Source: Planococcus sp. MB-3u-03 (GTDB lineage: Bacteria; Bacillota; Bacilli; Bacillales_A; Planococcaceae). From it: a stretch of 64,000 bases of DNA. Positions 18,805 to 27,868 of this stretch are shown in pieces; the stretch's first letter is position 1; every line of letters starts with the position of its first letter. The stretch is taken from the NCBI RefSeq assembly GCF_002833405.1, contig NZ_CP025135.1, positions 2,523,501 to 2,587,500 of the forward strand, in the 5' to 3' direction. The position numbers and the translations under genes were made by a program. A model generated the notes under the pieces. The model was not told the DNA's origin. It made no database searches and saw only the letters and a list, made by a program, of their open reading frames with translations.

Positions 18805-19518
18805 TTATTCGTAGCTTACTAAGCCGACAACAGATTCCTGTTTTTCGTCTCGGTTCGCGACTACCGTTTTTTCCTGGATGAATCCAAGACCCGGCGCGAA
18901 ATAGCGTGTCATGGTCGTTACTTGATCGGAAGCGTCAGATTTCAGTACTTGTTCAACTACCAATACTTCTTCGAATGTACCGGCATCAGTTTCCAAGACT
19001 TCATCATTCGAGACGACAATCCACTCGCCTTCTGCGCTGTTGGCTTCATCGATCATGACGACCGGCGCGTTCATCGGCACCAATCCTTCGATCGAAATGT
19101 CGCGCTCGCCTTCGAGTTCAGATGTTTCGATCAGCATGTTCATGGACGACTCTGTCCACTCCGTCACTTCAATCGTAGCAGCTTCGCCGAATGTAATTTC
19201 TTCGAGCACTTGGTTGCCGGACACTTCTAGCACTTCACGCGTCAATTCGAAGTCTTCCACTTGGAACTTCTTGACGAGTCCGAGTTCAGGCATATAAAGC
19301 TGCAAGCCTGTTAGGTCTGTCACTTCGATTGGTGCGTCTTCAGGAGCTTCTTCGGTTGCTTCCACTTCTGTTTCAGTTGTTTCTGTTTCCGTGGCTTCGG
19401 TTTCGGTTGTTTCTGTGCCGCCTGTGCCGTTATTAGCGTCTTCCGCAGAATCGGTCACAGCGGTGCCACAGCCGCCAAGCAGGACGGCTGAAAGCAAAAG
19501 ACCACTGAATTTCTTCAT
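18805..19518 (-). CDS. Putative lipoprotein with Thr/Glu-rich linker
   Basis: I do not recognise a family. The 237-residue product has a lipoprotein signal, MKKFSGLLLSAVLLGGC, with the lipobox LGGC, so it should be attached to the outer face of the membrane. Residues about 25-65 are an extremely Thr/Glu-rich, low-complexity linker (repeats of ETETTE). A globular acidic domain of about 165 residues follows, with alternating beta-like segments and the ending GLVSYE. The start is 19518 (AAGGTGG 8 nt upstream). Its gene begins 16 nt after the CWB2 amidase stop, so the two are co-transcribed. In B. subtilis the LytC amidase is encoded with a small acidic lipoprotein LytA; a functional analogy is possible but the sequences are not obviously alike. 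Confidence 0.72.
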   Translation of the reverse strand: MKKFSGLLLSAVLLGGCGTAVTDSAEDANNGTGGTETTETEATETETTETEVEATEEAPEDAPIEVTDLTGLQLYMPELGLVKKFQVEDFELTREVLEVSGNQVLEEITFGEAATIEVTEWTESSMNMLIETSELEGERDISIEGLVPMNAPVVMIDEANSAEGEWIVVSNDEVLETDAGTFEEVLVVEQVLKSDASDQVTTMTRYFAPGLGFIQEKTVVANRDEKQESVVGLVSYE

Positions 19519-19534
19519 GTATATAACCACCTTA

Positions 19535-21796
19535 TCATTTTTGCATTGCGTTGATCGTTGTTTTCACAGATGGGTTGATGGCGCCGCCGATATAGTACGT
19601 GCGGTTGATCAATTTCTCTGTACTGTGTTGAGTCAATGATGTTGTTAAATCTGATGGCATTGAATCATCCGGCACCAGGAATAGTGGCGCGTTGTAACGG
19701 GCAGAGACTGCCGAGGATACGAGCGCATCCGGATAGTTCGTGCCAGTTGAGACGATCAAGCGGTTGGACATGAAATCATCTGCAAAGAAATCAATTGCAG
19801 CTGTTCCTGTTTCGTAACGCGTTTTGCCGGATAGGCGGCGGACGCCGTCAGCACCGATTTCACGTTTAACTGCTGTTTCCAATGAAGCTGGCACTGCAGA
19901 TGTTCCACCGATGATGACGACTTCGTCACCGAAAGCTGTTTTCAAGCTATTCGGCACAGGCAATCCTTCACGGACCAGCACGATCGGCCAGTTTTTCACG
20001 ACGGCAACACTCGCTGCGGTCAAAGCATCTGGGTAGTTATCGCCAGCTGTGACGAAGACGCCATCAGCAGAAGGCAGTTTCGCGTTGATCTTCTCGTTTG
20101 TTTCATAGCGCGTCGAGCCGGACAAGCGCTCTGTGCTCATGCCCATGCTCTTCAGCTTGCTTTCGACTGATGTCGAGAGTGCAGCTGTTCCGCCGACCAT
20201 AATGACGTGTTTCGCTTTCAAGCGTTTCAATTCTTGCTCAACTTCTGCCGGCAAAGCGCCTGCTCTGCTCAACAGAATCGGTGCGTTGCCGTAATGTGCG
20301 GCAAGCGGGCCAGCTGACAAGGCATCCGCGTATTGTGCAGATGTCGCAAGAACTACTGTCTTTTGCGCTTTTGTAGAAGCAAAGCCGTTCGGGTAAAGCA
20401 ATTTCGAAACCGCGACAGCCGTCTTCAAGCGGTCAGAGCCTTCGATGTTTTGCGGTGTGTAGGAATACTTTGTTTTGTCTGTGTTCGTAAAGATGACTTT
20501 CTTTGCCCACACATCATACAATTCGGAGTTCGGCCAGTTGCGCGCATAGTCGCGGGCTTCCTCACGGTTGTAAAGGTGGACCATCTCGCCTTTGTCTTTC
20601 GAACGGACGATGAAGTTTTTGCGTTTAAAGTTCGACCAGACGATGTCGTCTTCAAGCGTCGACTCATCGATTACGGATCTCTGCGGTGTTTTTCCTGCAT
20701 GCGAAATCGCTGCTTCTTCTTGGTAGAATCGCGCCACTTCTTTATCACTGCCGTCTAGGACTACGTATTTCTTCGGCAAATAATTGGACCAAAGCACAAT
20801 GCCGGTTGTCGTATGGACAACGCGTGTGTTCTTCCATTTTTTCGCTTCGTTGATCGCTTCTTGTTCTGTACCGAATAGATTATCTTTCATTTTTACGGAT
20901 GGATGATAAATGCCATAAACTAATGGACGGTCAACCGGTTCCGGATCTGGCTTTGTCGCGCCGTCTACTTTTCCGGTTTTCTTATGGATCACATAACTGC
21001 CTGAAACAGTTTTTGAGTAATTCAATGCATCGGTTTTCGATGTATAGTGTTTGATTGCTTTGCCGTTTTTGTCGTTGACGACATAAACGTTAAAGAAATC
21101 ATCTACGCCTTTTGCAACATTCGCTGCAACTTTCTGTTGGAACCAAGCTTGCTTGATCATCGCTTCTTCTGTCGGGTTGGACATATACCCAACTTCAAGC
21201 AGTACAGCTGGTACGTTTGATGTACGTGTTACGTAAAGGCTGTTTGCGACGATGCCGCGGCCTTCCTTAACGCCTGAATTGATGACTGCGCGATGCGTGT
21301 CCGTTGCCAAACGCCCGCTTTCCGGCGAGTAATGGCGTTGCAATACGGATGGTGGATACGACGAACTCGCAAATCGATTATCGAAATAATACGTTTCGTA
21401 CCCACCGTATGTAGGTGATCCTGTCGCGTTGTGGTGAACAGAGATGAACACGGTGTTATCATTATTCCCACTTGAGATCATTCCGTTTGCGACTTTCATC
21501 CGCTCCACAAGATCCGCACTGGATGAAATGCGTGAAAACTGGACATCGGATGTTCTGGTCATGTGAACAACAAATCCTCTTTTCTCTAGTTCGGATTTCA
21601 ATCGCTTCGACACTTCCATATTGGCGTGTTTCTCGTAATAGCCGGTTCGGTTTCCTGAGTAACCAGCCGTTCCGCCATATGCTCCTCCGTGTCCCGGATC
21701 TAAAATAACAGTTGGCTTACCGGCTGCCGAAGCAGTTCCGGTTCCTACTCCAATGGCTAGCAGCAACAACAGCACGAACAAAAGTTTCTTTTTCAA
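19535..21796 (-). CDS. N-acetylmuramoyl-L-alanine amidase with four linker modules and three CWB2 repeats
   Basis: Secreted peptidoglycan hydrolase that cuts between MurNAc and L-Ala. Start is a TTG at 21796 preceded by AGAGGGG. Residues 1-25 are a signal peptide ending ASAAG. The Amidase_3 domain (about 27-235) shows the zinc and catalytic residues: ILDPGHGG, the Glu region before HANMEVSKR, ISVHHNA and LLEVGYMSN. Between about 240 and 455 I see four diverged modules of roughly 45 residues, each with an EEA-like helix and a closing V-WSN or similar. Three CWB2 repeats fill about 457-753. Comparable to B. subtilis LytC, but there the CWB2 repeats are N-terminal. Probable role: wall turnover and cell separation, anchored to an anionic polymer. 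Co-transcribed with the downstream lipoprotein gene. Confidence 0.93.
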   Translation of the reverse strand: MKKKLLFVLLLLLAIGVGTGTASAAGKPTVILDPGHGGAYGGTAGYSGNRTGYYEKHANMEVSKRLKSELEKRGFVVHMTRTSDVQFSRISSSADLVERMKVANGMISSGNNDNTVFISVHHNATGSPTYGGYETYYFDNRFASSSYPPSVLQRHYSPESGRLATDTHRAVINSGVKEGRGIVANSLYVTRTSNVPAVLLEVGYMSNPTEEAMIKQAWFQQKVAANVAKGVDDFFNVYVVNDKNGKAIKHYTSKTDALNYSKTVSGSYVIHKKTGKVDGATKPDPEPVDRPLVYGIYHPSVKMKDNLFGTEQEAINEAKKWKNTRVVHTTTGIVLWSNYLPKKYVVLDGSDKEVARFYQEEAAISHAGKTPQRSVIDESTLEDDIVWSNFKRKNFIVRSKDKGEMVHLYNREEARDYARNWPNSELYDVWAKKVIFTNTDKTKYSYTPQNIEGSDRLKTAVAVSKLLYPNGFASTKAQKTVVLATSAQYADALSAGPLAAHYGNAPILLSRAGALPAEVEQELKRLKAKHVIMVGGTAALSTSVESKLKSMGMSTERLSGSTRYETNEKINAKLPSADGVFVTAGDNYPDALTAASVAVVKNWPIVLVREGLPVPNSLKTAFGDEVVIIGGTSAVPASLETAVKREIGADGVRRLSGKTRYETGTAAIDFFADDFMSNRLIVSTGTNYPDALVSSAVSARYNAPLFLVPDDSMPSDLTTSLTQHSTEKLINRTYYIGGAINPSVKTTINAMQK

Positions 21797-22046
21797 TGCT
21801 ACATTCCCCTCTTTCTGACCTAATAGTACGGGGGAAAATTAGGAGAAACAAGAGAATTTTACAATATTTTCTTAAAATGATTCTTTATACAGCGTTTAAA
21901 AGTAAATTTTTCAGACGTAAAGATAATAGTCCTATGTAAATTACGAAAAACCCTCTAATTGTATACAAAATTTAGGTATTTATAATCAATATCTTTTTAT
22001 TGATTATGCAATAAATTTGCATTATCATTCGTAAATTTGAATTAAC

Positions 22047-22082
22047 AAAAAAAACCAGAGAAGAGTTAACTCTCTTCTCCGG
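22047..22082 (-). terminator. Terminator overlapping the end of the LTA-synthase-like gene
   Basis: Stem GAGAAGAGAGTT / AACTCTTCTC on the minus strand, then T8. The TAA stop codon and the last codons lie inside the stem. Confidence 0.85.
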
Positions 22083-23940
22083 TCTCTGTTTCTTCGTCGT
22101 CATCCAGGAAATTGCTCAGCAATGCATCGGAATGGTTTAAGATTTTCAACGCTCTTTCCTGTGTCTGTTCAATAATTTCTGGCTCCGGTTCGATCCGCTC
22201 CATCGTCTCGAAGTCGTAATAACGTTCCGGATACCGTGCGTTCTCCCCTAAGTACATATGGTCTCCCGTAATGTAAGAGCCACCTGGGAGATAATAGCGC
22301 ACTGCAAGCAGGTTATTCTCATATTGCAGCATATTATGCCCGACCATCGGCGCTTGCGGTTCGATGCCCATCAAATTCATGATGGTTGGCATCATGTCCA
22401 CTTGCCCGCCAAAATTCGAATTCACTTCCGACTCTAATGCTCCAGGGGCTGCGACAATGAACGGCAAAAGAAAACGATCTTTCAACGAATAAGTATGCCC
22501 GAGCAAGTCGGCCATCAGCTCGTTGTCCTCTTTTGTCATTGGCCGGCCATGAAGCCCTGAGTGATCGCCGTTGACGACAATTAGGGAATCTTCATAAATG
22601 CCTTCCGCTTTTAGGAAATCGATGAATTCCCCTACTGCTTCATCGGCGTAACGGATGGATTGCAGGTAATTTCCTGTGTAGGTATCTACGTATTCTTCCG
22701 GCAACTTCAAATACTTGTCTTGTTCACGCACTTCAAAAGGCGTATGGCTCGTTACGGTCATCAAGTTTGCATAGATTTTTTTCCCAGAGGCGATTTGCTC
22801 TTGTATTTCACCTTCTGCAAACTCGAACATCGTCCGGTCGGATGGCCATAACCCAATCATGTCTTCATTCGGAATCTCATCGCTCGAATACGCATAATCA
22901 AATCCAAGCGATGGGTACAATTCCGCGCGGTTCCAATACTCCAGCTTGTCCGCATGGTAAGTCGTCGTGTAATAATCACGCTCATTGAGCATATTGACAA
23001 GCGATGGCAACGGGCTGCCGTTCAAATAATTGACCGTCGGATCCAAGCCTCTCGTCAACAGTGACATATGCAATAGCCACTCGGCATCAGATGTGTTGCC
23101 TGCACCGATCTGTTGGAACATGCGGTCAAAATACAGGCTGTCGCCAAGCAGTTCGTTGAGATTCGGCGTCAACTCTTGCCCATCGATCGATTGGTTGATA
23201 GCGAAGTTCTGCAGGGATTCGACTTGGATGACGAACAAGTGGCGATCTTTTGCGATGCCGAAGCGATCGTGTTCCGTATAAGGCACAAACTCGTTGCCTT
23301 TCAGCTTAGCCAGCTCCTCATCCGAAATTAAATGCATTTGGGCTGACGCGCTATTTTGCTGTGCCGCCTGGACCAATTGAGTCTGGACAAAGCCTTGTTC
23401 CTTGGCGAATAAAGTCATATCCAAAATCGGCTTTTGCAAAGCAACTACAGTTGTCGCTACACTCAGCACCACCAAAACAATTGCTGCAACGCTTATTTTT
23501 TTACGGTTTTTCATTGCCAACGGCCGCTTCCAATACAGGACGAACAATGCGATATAGACCACAATATCTGCAAAGAACAGGAAGTCAAGCGGCGCATACA
23601 ATAAGCTCACCGTTTCCATAACCGATCCGGCTTGATCGCCTTGCTGCAAATCAAAATAGCTCGGCACGGTCTGGAAATAGCGCTCATACCAGACGATCGA
23701 CACAAGAAGCGCCGAAACGAACAGATTGTAGATTAACGCAACGAGCGGACTAATCCGGCGAAGCACAACAAACAGTAATACCGGCAAGAGCATGAATACC
23801 GGAAAGTCGATAGCCACGAGCCGTAGCCAGGATACTTCACCATAGACTAGGGTACGGAATACCCCCAGCTTAATGAGCAGAATGACGGATAAAATCACTA
23901 ATACCAGCAACGGGGAATTAAGTTTTTTTGTCTTTTTCAT
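22066..23940 (-). CDS. LTA synthase family sulfatase-fold membrane enzyme
   Basis: Polyglycerol-phosphate or phosphoglycerol transferase of the LtaS family, acting on the outer membrane face. About 624 residues: five hydrophobic segments in the first 190, then a soluble sulfatase-like domain. Visible motifs are VIQVESLQNF near the first metal site, GAGNTSDAEWL with the likely nucleophilic Thr, the DHSGLHGR motif and the GQVDMMPTIMNLMG region. The start at 23940 has ACGAGG upstream. Flanked by wall hydrolase genes, consistent with synthesis of lipoteichoic acid or another phosphoglycerol-modified polymer. Whether it is the housekeeping LTA synthase or a YvgJ/YfnI-type paralogue cannot be told from this window. 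Confidence 0.9.
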   Translation of the reverse strand: MKKTKKLNSPLLVLVILSVILLIKLGVFRTLVYGEVSWLRLVAIDFPVFMLLPVLLFVVLRRISPLVALIYNLFVSALLVSIVWYERYFQTVPSYFDLQQGDQAGSVMETVSLLYAPLDFLFFADIVVYIALFVLYWKRPLAMKNRKKISVAAIVLVVLSVATTVVALQKPILDMTLFAKEQGFVQTQLVQAAQQNSASAQMHLISDEELAKLKGNEFVPYTEHDRFGIAKDRHLFVIQVESLQNFAINQSIDGQELTPNLNELLGDSLYFDRMFQQIGAGNTSDAEWLLHMSLLTRGLDPTVNYLNGSPLPSLVNMLNERDYYTTTYHADKLEYWNRAELYPSLGFDYAYSSDEIPNEDMIGLWPSDRTMFEFAEGEIQEQIASGKKIYANLMTVTSHTPFEVREQDKYLKLPEEYVDTYTGNYLQSIRYADEAVGEFIDFLKAEGIYEDSLIVVNGDHSGLHGRPMTKEDNELMADLLGHTYSLKDRFLLPFIVAAPGALESEVNSNFGGQVDMMPTIMNLMGIEPQAPMVGHNMLQYENNLLAVRYYLPGGSYITGDHMYLGENARYPERYYDFETMERIEPEPEIIEQTQERALKILNHSDALLSNFLDDDEETETGEES

Positions 23941-23967
23941 AATAAACACCTCGTAATCAATGAATCC

Positions 23968-23997
23968 ATCATAGCATCTTTATTACAATTATTACAA
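23968..23997 (-). promoter_or_regulatory. Sigma-A-type promoter of the LTA-synthase-like gene
   Basis: Minus strand TTGTAA (23992-23997), 18-nt spacer, TATGAT (23968-23973), close upstream of the start at 23940. Confidence 0.5.
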
Positions 23998-24150
23998 TAG
24001 AGCTAATATTAGGTAAAGACGTCAGACCATAGTGCAGGGTTCCCATGTCCCCTCTCATCCCGTGAGCGGCAAGGGATGGCGATTATTTTTGATGTATTGT
24101 GATTTTACGGAAAATTAATATGGAAGATTGGGGTTCTATGTTCTTATTAG

Positions 24151-24182
24151 CTTTGCCGGCTAGTGGGGAATCGTTTTCCAAG
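24151..24182 (+). repeat. Family A repeat, partial copy 3
   Basis: Only the closing block is present: TTGCCGGCTAGTGGGGAATC followed by GTTTTCCAAG. Confidence 0.65.
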
Positions 24183-24254
24183 ACATGTTTGAAGTGGATA
24201 GTGAGAGTTTAGGTGTTAAATTGTTTCGATGTTCGATTCTGGCTTCATGTTGTT

Positions 24255-24430
24255 ATTCGCCGCCGTGCTTTGGGTTGGCCTCTTGCCATAAGCCAAGAAG
24301 AACACTTGTCTTACGGCGTCGGCTCACCCTTGGCGCTAGGCGGCTTGGAGATTTCATTGATTCGGGTGTGTTTAATCAGATCTGCTTCTTTATTCAGTTG
24401 CCGGCTAGTGGGGGAATCGCTTCCTGAGTC
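24255..24430 (+). repeat. Family A repeat, copy 4
   Basis: Full block order. The next unit starts 247 nt later. Confidence 0.85.
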
Positions 24431-24501
24431 GAGCGCATGTTGAGGCTTGCGAGGGTTTGCTTGTGAACTTGTTTCTGTGCTCTGTTCGAACTTCACTTGA
24501 A

Positions 24502-24677
24502 TAGTCGCCGCCGGGCTTTGGGTTGGCCTCTTGCCATAAGCCAAGAAGACCACTTGTCTTACGGCATCGGCTCACCCTTGGCGCTAGGCGGCTGAGAGAT
24601 TTCGTTGATTCGGGTGTGTTTAGTCAGATCTGCTTCTTTATTCAGTTGCCGGCTAGTGGGGGAATCGCTTCCTGAGT
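24502..24677 (+). repeat. Family A repeat, copy 5
   Basis: Near-identical to copy 4, and the spacer before it (GGCTTGCGAGGGTTTGCTTG ... CACTTGAATAGTCGCC) is also conserved. The true unit is therefore about 248 nt. Confidence 0.87.
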
Positions 24678-24749
24678 GGAGTATATGTGAGGCTTGCGAG
24701 GGTTTGCTTGTGAACTTGCTTCCGTGCTCTGTTCGAACTTCACTTGAAT

Positions 24750-24924
24750 AGTCGCCACCCTGCTTTGGGTTGGCCTCTTGCCGCAAGCCAGGAAGAACGC
24801 CTGTCTTACTGCATCGGCTCACCCTTGGCGCTAGGCGGCTAAGACATTTCAATGCATACTGGCTGTTTAAGTTGTTCTGCTTCTGTAACTAGTTGCCGGC
24901 TAGTGGGGGAATCGCTTCCTGAGT
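24750..24924 (+). repeat. Family A repeat, copy 6
   Basis: Starts 248 nt after copy 5 and shares its spacer. Followed by the A-to-B linker with the conserved ACATAATGCATCTCTACATTT-like patch near 25020. Confidence 0.85.
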
Positions 24925-25073
24925 TCTAGCGTCTGCCATGTTGGTGCTTGTATCGAAAACCTTGTCGATGGAACAGAACTAATTAGTCTCTCCACAGCAA
25001 AAGTGATTTGAGCTACACAACATAATGCATCTCTACATTTTCCTCGAGTGGACTAAAAATTTTTTCTTTCCCT

Positions 25074-25194
25074 TTAAAACTAGAGACGAAGTGGAAGGGG
25101 CCGACTCCGGGAGGATCAGCGAGACAATTGAGACCCTGCAGGAGCGCAGCGACGAAGCGGCTCAATGCGAGCCCTCCGGAAAGCGTGCCCCTGC
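25074..25194 (+). repeat. Family B repeat, copy 2
   Basis: Almost identical to copy 1 at 9191-9312, in the same orientation and the same position relative to family A. Confidence 0.85.
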
Positions 25195-25250
25195 AACGCA
25201 GTTGAAAAGCGGAAGCTTCTCTAATCACTTGATTGCGAAAATTCCACACA

Positions 25251-25281
25251 CAAAAAGCCGCCCTCGTGAGGACGGCTTTTG
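25251..25281 (-). terminator. Terminator of the SpoIID-like gene
   Basis: Stem AAAGCCGTCCTC / GAGGGCGGCTTT on the minus strand with a T5 tail. Confidence 0.83.
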
Positions 25282-25299
25282 TTAGATCATCGATACTAT

Positions 25300-27674
25300 T
25301 TATTTCACAAATTGGGAAGTGTGTTCGATCGATACGTTCTGGTAATAGAAATTCAAGATTTGTTCGGCGCTGTGGCCGGCTTTGGAACGGTTATAGGATC
25401 CCCACTGGCTCATGCCGATGCCGTGGCCGAAGCCGCTGCCGTCCATGACGAAACGGTCTACTGCATCCACGATGTCAAAGTCGACGCTCTTCAAGTTCGC
25501 CCCGCCCATCAATGTACGGAAAGCGGTCATGTTCGGTGAGCTGCCTGCTTTGTACGTGATGATGGCTTGGTGCTTTTTCAAGGAAGAGCCGATGTATTCG
25601 TTGCTCGCTGTTTTCAAGGCAGATGGAATGACCGATTCGCCGCCAAGATAATAAGCCTGGTCTTTCGTCAGTTTGCTGATGTGTTCCATATGCTCAGCCG
25701 GCAAACGCGCTGGATCTGGGTGCAGCATCAAAATTGGTGAGTTTGTTTTTGCCGCAAGAACAGATCCCGCGAGCGCATCGACAAATGAATGCGCATTGCC
25801 GACCACCAGGTTTTTGCCGTTCATCGGCAACAGTCGGTTGATTTCCAGGCTGGTTTCAACGCGGTCTTTTCCGCTGATGCGGTTGCTCAAGATGCCGCGG
25901 TCGAACAATGCAGTTTCTACCGCTTCCGGGACAGCGGTCGTTCCACCGATTAAAATGGCTTTTTCAGTAGACTGATTTTCCAAGAAAGATAATGTCGCTT
26001 CGGGGCTCTTAGCGCCCATATGGATAATGATCGGCAATTGATGCGCTGCTGCATAAGCGGATGCGGACAAGGCATCGGACGAGTTGTCATTGCCCGTTGC
26101 GAATAGCACGGTTTGCATTTGCCCGATCTCCTTCGCGATCAATAACGAAGTTTCTGAACGGGTTTTGCCTGCTAGACGCTTGGTCTGGAATCCTTTTTGG
26201 CTCAGTTCTTCTTCAACGTTTTCAGAGATGGCCGAAGTTCCGCCAAGCAAATAAACTGTCGCGCCTTTTACGGTCTGTTGCTCCAGGAAGTTTTCGACTG
26301 AAGACGGCAAGCTGTCATTTCGGGTCAATAGGACGGGTGCACTGTGTTTATGCGCGAGAACGGTTCCGGCCAGTGCATCCGCTGGGACATCTCCACGTCC
26401 GAGGACGATGGCGGGCGCTTTTTCAGTGCCGACCGTTTCTTTAGCAATTTCAACGGCTGTGTCGTAGCGGTCTTTTCCGGCTAATGTTTTCGATGCAGCA
26501 CCCGCTGCCATGTCGAAGTTCAATGCGCCGTTTTTGCTGTTACGGATATAATAGTCCATTTCAAGCGTAATGGATTGGACTTTTCCGGTATTCGAGAGTT
26601 TTCGGTTTGGATGTTATTGATGGATGCGATTTTGATCGATTCGACAGTCGAATCTTGTGCTTTTGCTTTTTTCAATAGATCTTTTTTGAAATTGGTAAAT
26701 GTCGTTTTGCTTTGTTCACCGACAATTGCGCTGTTCAAGTTCAATTCGCCTGTCGTATTCCACCAAGTGGCCGGAGCCATCACATCGGCAGTCGCAGGCA
26801 GCTGCTGTTTGAGCCAGTTGAGTTTCCACAAAACGCTTTTGGTGTCGAACTCATCTTCTTGCGTAGTAGAGAGATATGGCAATTTGCCTGACCAGTATTG
26901 CTCAGGAAGTTCAGTTTGCCCGCCGTTGCTTGATGAAAAATAGGCTGTGACAAAGCCTTTTTGGCCATCCGCTTTTTTATAAGTGAGGATTTGCCCTTGT
27001 GTTTCGTCGACTGCACGGTTCGTATATTCGTAAGCTGATTTGTAATGAGGGGATAATGGATCCCACATAAAGCCTTTGTAAACTTGGAAAGTCGTCGTGT
27101 CATCAATTTCCAATGTGCTTTGGCTCATTTTGGAGAAAACATAGGAACGGGCTGCAATCGCTTGGGCTTTCAGCGATTCCATGCCCCCGCTTGCTCCCCA
27201 GCTGGCCGGACTTTCAGATGGCACAACGCCTTTTAGGTAATCTTCAAATGGCAAAGAGTTGACCGGCTGGATTTTTGTCGTGCCGGACATGCGGAATAGA
27301 ATGGTGCCGAGATACGGGTGGATCGTCTGGGATCCAGGCTTATAAAGATGGATGCTGTTGGCTTTTGAATAAACAGACGGTTCAACCGTCACCGTGTTCA
27401 AGCCGCTTTTCAAGGTTTGGCTGCCTTTTTTCAATACCAGTTTGCCAGATGACACTTGCACCTGGTAACGCGTTCCTTTTTCCAACTTCACGGTTTTGTC
27501 TTCTTTTAATTGCGAATTGCCTTGTGGAATGAAATCAAAGCTAGTGTTTGTGCCCAAGTTATTGGTCAGCCGTACTTTGACTGTGAAATCATCCGTTGCA
27601 GAAACGTTGGCCGCCCCTCCAGCAAGAACGCCGATAAACAATAGCATGGCCAAACCCTTCAGTAAAATTCTCAA
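25300..27674 (-). pseudogene. SpoIID/LytB-domain protein with three CWB2 repeats inserted in the SpoIID domain; frameshifted
   Basis: Secreted wall protein of about 790 residues. TTG start at 27674 after AGGGGG; signal peptide ends near NVSATDD. The SpoIID core follows: LPFEDYLKGVVPSE, KAQAIAARSYVFSKM and AYFSSSNGGQTE. SpoIID-domain proteins are lytic transglycosylases or, as B. subtilis LytB, amidase modifiers. The frame breaks near 26598: adding one C (AACTCTCG to AACCTCTCG) joins ENLSNTGKVQSITLEMDYYI to the downstream frame. That frame carries three CWB2 repeats (TLAGKDRYDT, RLAGKTRSET, RISGKDRVET) and then returns to the last part of the SpoIID domain (FRTLMGGANLKS, GSGFGHGIGMSQWGSYN). 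The CWB2 block thus sits inside the SpoIID domain. It may act with the CWB2 amidase nearby, as LytB does with LytC. Confidence 0.85.
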
Positions 27675-27839
27675 TGCTTTTCCCCCTAATGGTGATGTTT
27701 TAAATGAACATTCTCTCTTTTTTAACAGTATATTCTAGAATTTTATTAAAAGGTACATAAATTTTCTAAATATTTGTAAATAATACCACCAGCAAAATTT
27801 ACTTTCCTTATGCCTCTGTGTTCTCACTATCTATGCGGG

Positions 27840-27868
27840 CAAAAAAAAATGGCCGAAGCCATTTTTTT
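27840..27868 (-). terminator. Terminator of the NlpC/P60 gene
   Basis: Minus-strand hairpin AAAATGGC-TTCG-GCCATTTT with a stable TTCG loop and long T run, directly after the stop codon. Confidence 0.87.

Larger units (their letters stand above)
23998..25250. other. Non-coding repeat region 2
   Basis: About 1250 nt with one partial and three full family A units in tandem, a linker and one family B unit. I find no credible gene. Confidence 0.78.

Noticed and set aside
24311..24852. Short leftward frames of 80-97 residues with shared sequence in family A
   Set aside because: They recur because the DNA repeats recur. No ribosome binding sites, and copies are broken by indels in other arrays.
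24151..24924. CRISPR array
   Set aside because: Units are about 248 nt and the spacers between conserved blocks are themselves conserved; no cas genes.
25300..27674. Stage II sporulation protein D
   Set aside because: The SpoIID domain is shared by wall-modifying proteins such as LytB. CWB2 repeats and the wall-gene context argue against a sporulation role.
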